From NCBI RefSeq assembly GCF_030268205.1, contig NZ_BSQF01000001.1:664649-728648 (forward strand): DNA of 64,000 bases, given 5' to 3'. The notes under the pieces are model-generated. The model did no database searches. It was not told the DNA's origin and saw only the letters and a list, made by a program, of their open reading frames with translations. Shown piece by piece: positions 60,872 through 64,000 of the stretch; position 1 is the first letter of the stretch; each line of letters begins with the position of its first letter. The translations under genes and the position numbers were made by a program. This DNA comes from Allomuricauda sp. NBRC 101325 (GTDB taxonomy: Bacteria; Bacteroidota; Bacteroidia; Flavobacteriales; Flavobacteriaceae).

Positions 60872-63084
60872 GCAAGAATATCAACGTAGCCCTAATTGGA
60901 AACCCCAATACGGGAAAAACCTCAGTTTTTAACCAACTTACCGGACTCAAACAAAAAGTTGGAAATTATCCCGGTATCACCGTCGAGAAAAAAGAGGGAA
61001 TCTGCAAACTCCCACGAGGGGTTAAGGCCCATATCTTGGACTTGCCGGGCACCTATAGCCTAAATACAACCTCGTTGGATGAAAGTTTGGTCGTAGAACT
61101 TTTACTCAACAAAAACGATAAGGACTATCCAGATGTCGCTGTAGTGATCAGCGATGTGGAGAACCTAAAAAGGAACCTGCTTCTTTTTACCCAAATAAAA
61201 GATCTTAAGATTCCGACCATTTTGGTCATCAACATGGCCGATAGAATGTCTCGTAAAGGTATTTCCCTGGACATCGATGCCATGGAAAAGAAGTTAGACA
61301 CCAAAATTGCCTTGGTAAGTACCCGAAAAAATACGGGTATAGAACGCATCAAGGAACTAATTGCCGATTATAAGAGTATTTCTTCCAAACCTCTTTTGGA
61401 TACCACAAGGATTTCACCAGAATATTTTGAACGTTTACAAAAGGCATTCCCACAAAACGACCTTTACAAACTTTGGTTGGTGATCACGCAAGATGTAAAC
61501 TTTATGCCCATCGAGAAAAAGCGTATTCAAGATGCAACGGACTTTGCCACCAAATCCAAGGATGAGCTCAAAAAATTACAACATAAAGAGACTGTTCTTC
61601 GCTACCAACTCATCAACAATATCCTAAAAGAGACCTATAAGGTCGATTTTATGGCCGCCAAAGGTTTGCGTGCGTCAATGGACAAGATTTTGACCCATAA
61701 AGTTTTTGGTTACCTGATTTTCTTTGTGATTTTGCTTACCATTTTCCAAGCCATTTTCGATTGGAGTGGTTATCCCATGGATTTTATCGACGAACAATTT
61801 GCATTGGGTGCAGAATGGATCAAGAATACTTTGCCTCAAGGCATTTTCACGGATTTATTGGCCGAAGGTATCGTGGCAGGTATCGGTGGAATCGTGATTT
61901 TCATTCCCCAAATTGCCTTCTTGTTCCTTTTTATTTCCTTATTGGAAGAATCTGGATACATGAGTCGCGTTGTTTTTCTGATGGATCGCATCATGCGACC
62001 ATTCGGATTGAGTGGAAAAAGTGTGGTTCCTTTAATTTCTGGTAACGCCTGTGCCATACCAGCGATTATGGCCACACGTACCATTGAAAATTGGAAAGAA
62101 AGACTCATTACCATTTTGGTAACGCCCTTCACAACCTGTTCGGCAAGATTGCCCGTTTACTTGATTTTGATTGCCCTTGTAATACCTGAAGGGAATTTTC
62201 TTGGATTGAGCTATCAAGCTTTGACCCTGATGCTACTTTATCTAATTGGATTCGGAATGGCCTTGTTGTCCGCCATGGTGTTGAACAAGATTCTAAAAAT
62301 AAAGAGCAGATCGGTATTTATGATCGAAATGCCCACCTATCGTTTGCCATTATTGAAAAATGTAGGGTACACCGTAATCGAAAAAACCAAGAGCTTTGTT
62401 TTGGGTGCTGGTAAAATCATTTTGGCCATTTCCATTATATTATGGTTTTTGGGATCGAATGGTTATTCCGACGATTTTAACGATGCCGACCAAATCGTTA
62501 CGGAACGTATCGAAAATGAAGGATTGAGCACCTACAGCAAAAACTACATCCAGAACAACATAGCCTCCTATCGTGAGGAAGCACAGGACAAAGGCATAGC
62601 TCCCGCAGCCCTACAAGATTCTATACAGGTACTGACAGAAGAACTATCGGAAAGGGCCATCGCCCAGGAAATCGCCAGTTACAAATTGGAACACTCCTAT
62701 ATTGGGCAAGCCGGAAAAGCTTTCGAACCTATCGTAAAACCATTGGGTTACGATTGGAAAATTGGAATAGCCGTTTTGACCTCCTTTGCAGCCCGTGAAG
62801 TATTCGTTGGAACACTGGCCACTATTTATAGTGTAGGTAGTGATGAAGAAGAGACTATTAAAAATCGAATGGCCGCCGAATTGGATGAAAACGGTCAACC
62901 CTTGTTCAACCTGGCATCTGGTATTTCGTTGATGTTGTTCTATGCCTTTGCCATGCAATGTATGAGTACCCTTGCGATTGTAAAACGTGAGACCAACTCC
63001 TGGAAATGGCCTATGATCCAATTGGGCTTTATGAGCGTTTTTGCGTATATTATAGCATTGATAGCCTACCAAATCCTAATATAA
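60868..63084 (+). CDS. feoB: Ferrous iron transport protein B
   Basis: This 738-aa GTPase permease has an N-terminal G domain with G1 G11-N-P-N-T-G-K-T18, G3 D58-L-P-G61 and G4 N122-M-A-D125. Membrane segments with Gate motifs follow from about 275, such as SGKSVVPLISGNACAIPAIMATRTI and VTPFTTCSARLPVYLILI. A long helical insert (about 545-610) lies before the last spans. It imports Fe2+ across the inner membrane and forms an operon with feoA and the small Cys-rich protein downstream. Confidence 0.95.
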   Translation: MSKNINVALIGNPNTGKTSVFNQLTGLKQKVGNYPGITVEKKEGICKLPRGVKAHILDLPGTYSLNTTSLDESLVVELLLNKNDKDYPDVAVVISDVENLKRNLLLFTQIKDLKIPTILVINMADRMSRKGISLDIDAMEKKLDTKIALVSTRKNTGIERIKELIADYKSISSKPLLDTTRISPEYFERLQKAFPQNDLYKLWLVITQDVNFMPIEKKRIQDATDFATKSKDELKKLQHKETVLRYQLINNILKETYKVDFMAAKGLRASMDKILTHKVFGYLIFFVILLTIFQAIFDWSGYPMDFIDEQFALGAEWIKNTLPQGIFTDLLAEGIVAGIGGIVIFIPQIAFLFLFISLLEESGYMSRVVFLMDRIMRPFGLSGKSVVPLISGNACAIPAIMATRTIENWKERLITILVTPFTTCSARLPVYLILIALVIPEGNFLGLSYQALTLMLLYLIGFGMALLSAMVLNKILKIKSRSVFMIEMPTYRLPLLKNVGYTVIEKTKSFVLGAGKIILAISIILWFLGSNGYSDDFNDADQIVTERIENEGLSTYSKNYIQNNIASYREEAQDKGIAPAALQDSIQVLTEELSERAIAQEIASYKLEHSYIGQAGKAFEPIVKPLGYDWKIGIAVLTSFAAREVFVGTLATIYSVGSDEEETIKNRMAAELDENGQPLFNLASGISLMLFYAFAMQCMSTLAIVKRETNSWKWPMIQLGFMSVFAYIIALIAYQILI

Positions 63085-63091
63085 TTCCATT

Positions 63092-63235
63092 ATGGTTCAA
63101 CAACTCTTGGCATACGGAACTTTATTGATCGCTGCAGGCTATTTGGTTTGGAAGTTCTTGCTCCCTAAATCCCTTTTCAGTAAAGGAAAAGGCAATTCCC
63201 ATTCCTGCGGAAGTGATAACTGCGGTTGTAGTTAA
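63092..63235 (+). CDS. FeoB-associated Cys-rich membrane protein, 47 aa
   Basis: This short frame (ATG 63092, TAA 63233-63235) encodes one membrane span (about 4-24, QLLAYGTLLIAAGYLVWKF). A basic linker and a C-terminal C39-G-S-D-N-C44-G-C46-S metal-type cluster follow. It matches the FeoB-associated Cys-rich family, whose members sit just after feoB, here 7 bp away. It may act as an iron relay or an FeoC-like accessory. Confidence 0.85.
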   Translation: MVQQLLAYGTLLIAAGYLVWKFLLPKSLFSKGKGNSHSCGSDNCGCS

Positions 63236-63257
63236 AACAAGTAAATTAAAACTTTTT

Positions 63258-63338
63258 AGGTCGAGCGGAGTCGAGACCTCGATTTGGATTTAACAACCTC
63301 TCGCCTACCTGTCCGCCCGTAAGGCGGGCGCTCGAGGT
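63258..63338. repeat. GC-rich nested inverted repeats (REP-like intergenic element)
   Basis: AGGTC and GACCT at 63258-63279 bracket a TCGA-rich dyad. GTCCGCC (63311-63317) pairs with GGCGGGC (63323-63329). ACCTCGA (63276-63282) also pairs with TCGAGGT (63332-63338), enclosing the second hairpin. It is much richer in GC than its surroundings. Confidence 0.55.
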
Positions 63339-63467
63339 AACCATTTGCACCCTATTTTTCAGCAACTTACCTCTCCAACAAACAATTTTTGAATTTTTTC
63401 TCTCCCTTTCTGTAACCTTTCTTAATTTCCTGATTATATAAGTTAAACGCCAACTAAAAAGCAGCAT

Positions 63468-63992
63468 TTGGAAACGCTTTCAGATGAATTGATCATGCAA
63501 AAAGTGTCTGAGGGTAACTTGGACTTGCTCAAGGTACTTTTTGACCGACACCACAAACATGTGTATAATTTTCTATACAAAATGTCGGGCGATCATATGT
63601 TGGCAGAAGATCTTACACAGGATGTTTTTTACAAATTGATCAAGTATCGAAACTCATACAACAATGGGTCTTTCTTGTCGTGGATGTTCACAATAGCTAG
63701 GAACAGTCTTAACACCCATTTTACCAGAAACCATAAATCCCATGACGATATTGAGGTGTTGGCCTATAAAGTTGTCGAAGAAGAAAATGATGTGAATGAG
63801 AACAATGACCACCTTCAATATGCTTTGAGCCAACTTGATCCTGAGGACAGGGAGCTTGTAATCTTGAACCGCTTCAAGGAAATAAAGTACGATGAACTAG
63901 CGGAAATTTTTGGAAGCACCCCAGGAGCTGTAAAAACGAGAGTGTGTAGGATCTTAAAAAAATTGAAGAATATCTATTTAGAAAGTATATAG
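63468..63992 (+). CDS. RNA polymerase ECF sigma factor (sigma-70 family)
   Basis: This 174-aa sigma factor starts at TTG 63468; a shorter ATG start at 63495 would trim region 2. Region 2 is LLKVLFDRHHKHVYNFLYKM through DLTQDVFYKL and FLSWMFTIARNSL. Region 4 is LDPEDRELVILNRFKEIKYDELAEIFGSTPGAVKTRV. It directs polymerase to stress or surface-function genes, usually under an anti-sigma factor. The gene beginning at 63995 may be that factor. Confidence 0.92.
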   Translation: METLSDELIMQKVSEGNLDLLKVLFDRHHKHVYNFLYKMSGDHMLAEDLTQDVFYKLIKYRNSYNNGSFLSWMFTIARNSLNTHFTRNHKSHDDIEVLAYKVVEEENDVNENNDHLQYALSQLDPEDRELVILNRFKEIKYDELAEIFGSTPGAVKTRVCRILKKLKNIYLESI

Positions 63993-63994
63993 CC

Positions 63995-64000
63995 ATGGAA
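63995..64000 (+). CDS. Start of the next gene (partial)
   Basis: An ATG-GAA begins 2 bp after the sigma factor stop and runs off the window. The tight spacing suggests a co-transcribed gene, perhaps an anti-sigma factor, but nothing of it can be read. Confidence 0.3.

Noticed and set aside
63246-63467. Minus-strand frame of 73 aa before the sigma factor gene
   Set aside because: It runs through the GC-rich inverted repeats and has a basic low-complexity product. No start context or domain supports it.

Overview
The window looks like chromosome from a marine member of the Flavobacteriaceae (Bacteroidota). The evidence is a SusC/SusD pair, DUF6090 and DUF2157/GDYXXLXY proteins, LytTR two-component genes, SLC5-type sugar symport, a xylose isomerase operon, -7 boxes of the TAnnTTTG type, few Shine-Dalgarno sequences and moderately low GC. 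The genus cannot be resolved from the sequence alone. The window starts inside the 3' end of an epimerase gene and stops just after the start codon of a gene that follows an ECF sigma factor.

Layout. 0-2.5 kb: epimerase C-terminus, an acidic hypothetical protein, and a DUF2157 + GDYXXLXY membrane pair. 2.8-10.7 kb: an envelope cluster with two class-A beta-lactamase-fold proteins, a nucleotide-transporter-like protein fused to HEAT repeats, and a predicted secreted phosphohistidine dikinase with the domain order of glucan, water dikinase. 11-12.6 kb: an RluA-type pseudouridine synthase. 12.68-17.33 kb: a small integrative element at the 3' end of tRNA-Arg(CCT). It has a displaced 21-bp tRNA tail at the far end, a tyrosine recombinase whose first catalytic Arg is replaced by Cys, small cargo genes separated by repeats, and a non-coding block with four regularly spaced palindromes. 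17.4-17.9 kb: a stand-alone response regulator.

17.9-31.7 kb is a sulfur-related region. It holds a split YeeE/YedE thiosulfate-type transporter, DUF2892 proteins, a PII-like small protein in an RND efflux operon (TolC, adaptor, permease), a sterol-desaturase-family protein, two single-domain rhodaneses, a CstB-like persulfide dioxygenase-rhodanese fusion, a SulP anion transporter and a Crp/Fnr regulator with a cysteine cluster in its effector domain. 31.8-47.5 kb is a phosphonate/organophosphorus utilisation locus organised like a polysaccharide utilisation locus. It has SusC, SusD, secreted or lipoprotein phosphatases and phosphodiesterases, a secreted metallo-beta-lactamase-fold protein, a PbfA-like aminoethylphosphonate lyase, an XRE-cupin regulator, a phosphonatase-like HAD hydrolase, a TIGR03364-type FAD oxidoreductase and a DUF5690 membrane protein. 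47.7-52.3 kb is xylose catabolism (xylB, xylA, symporter), followed by a LytTR sensor/regulator pair.

54-64 kb is more ordinary: YceI, PepSY, a PAS histidine kinase with a response regulator, tRNA-Asn, RseP, SCO, feoA-feoB with a small Cys-rich partner, and an ECF sigma factor.

The strongest candidates for something under-described are the phosphonate locus coupled to SusCD, the predicted secreted dikinase beside an ATP/ADP-translocase-like protein, and the compact tRNA-Arg element with its palindrome array. All functions are inferred from motifs and neighbourhood; no database search was run.
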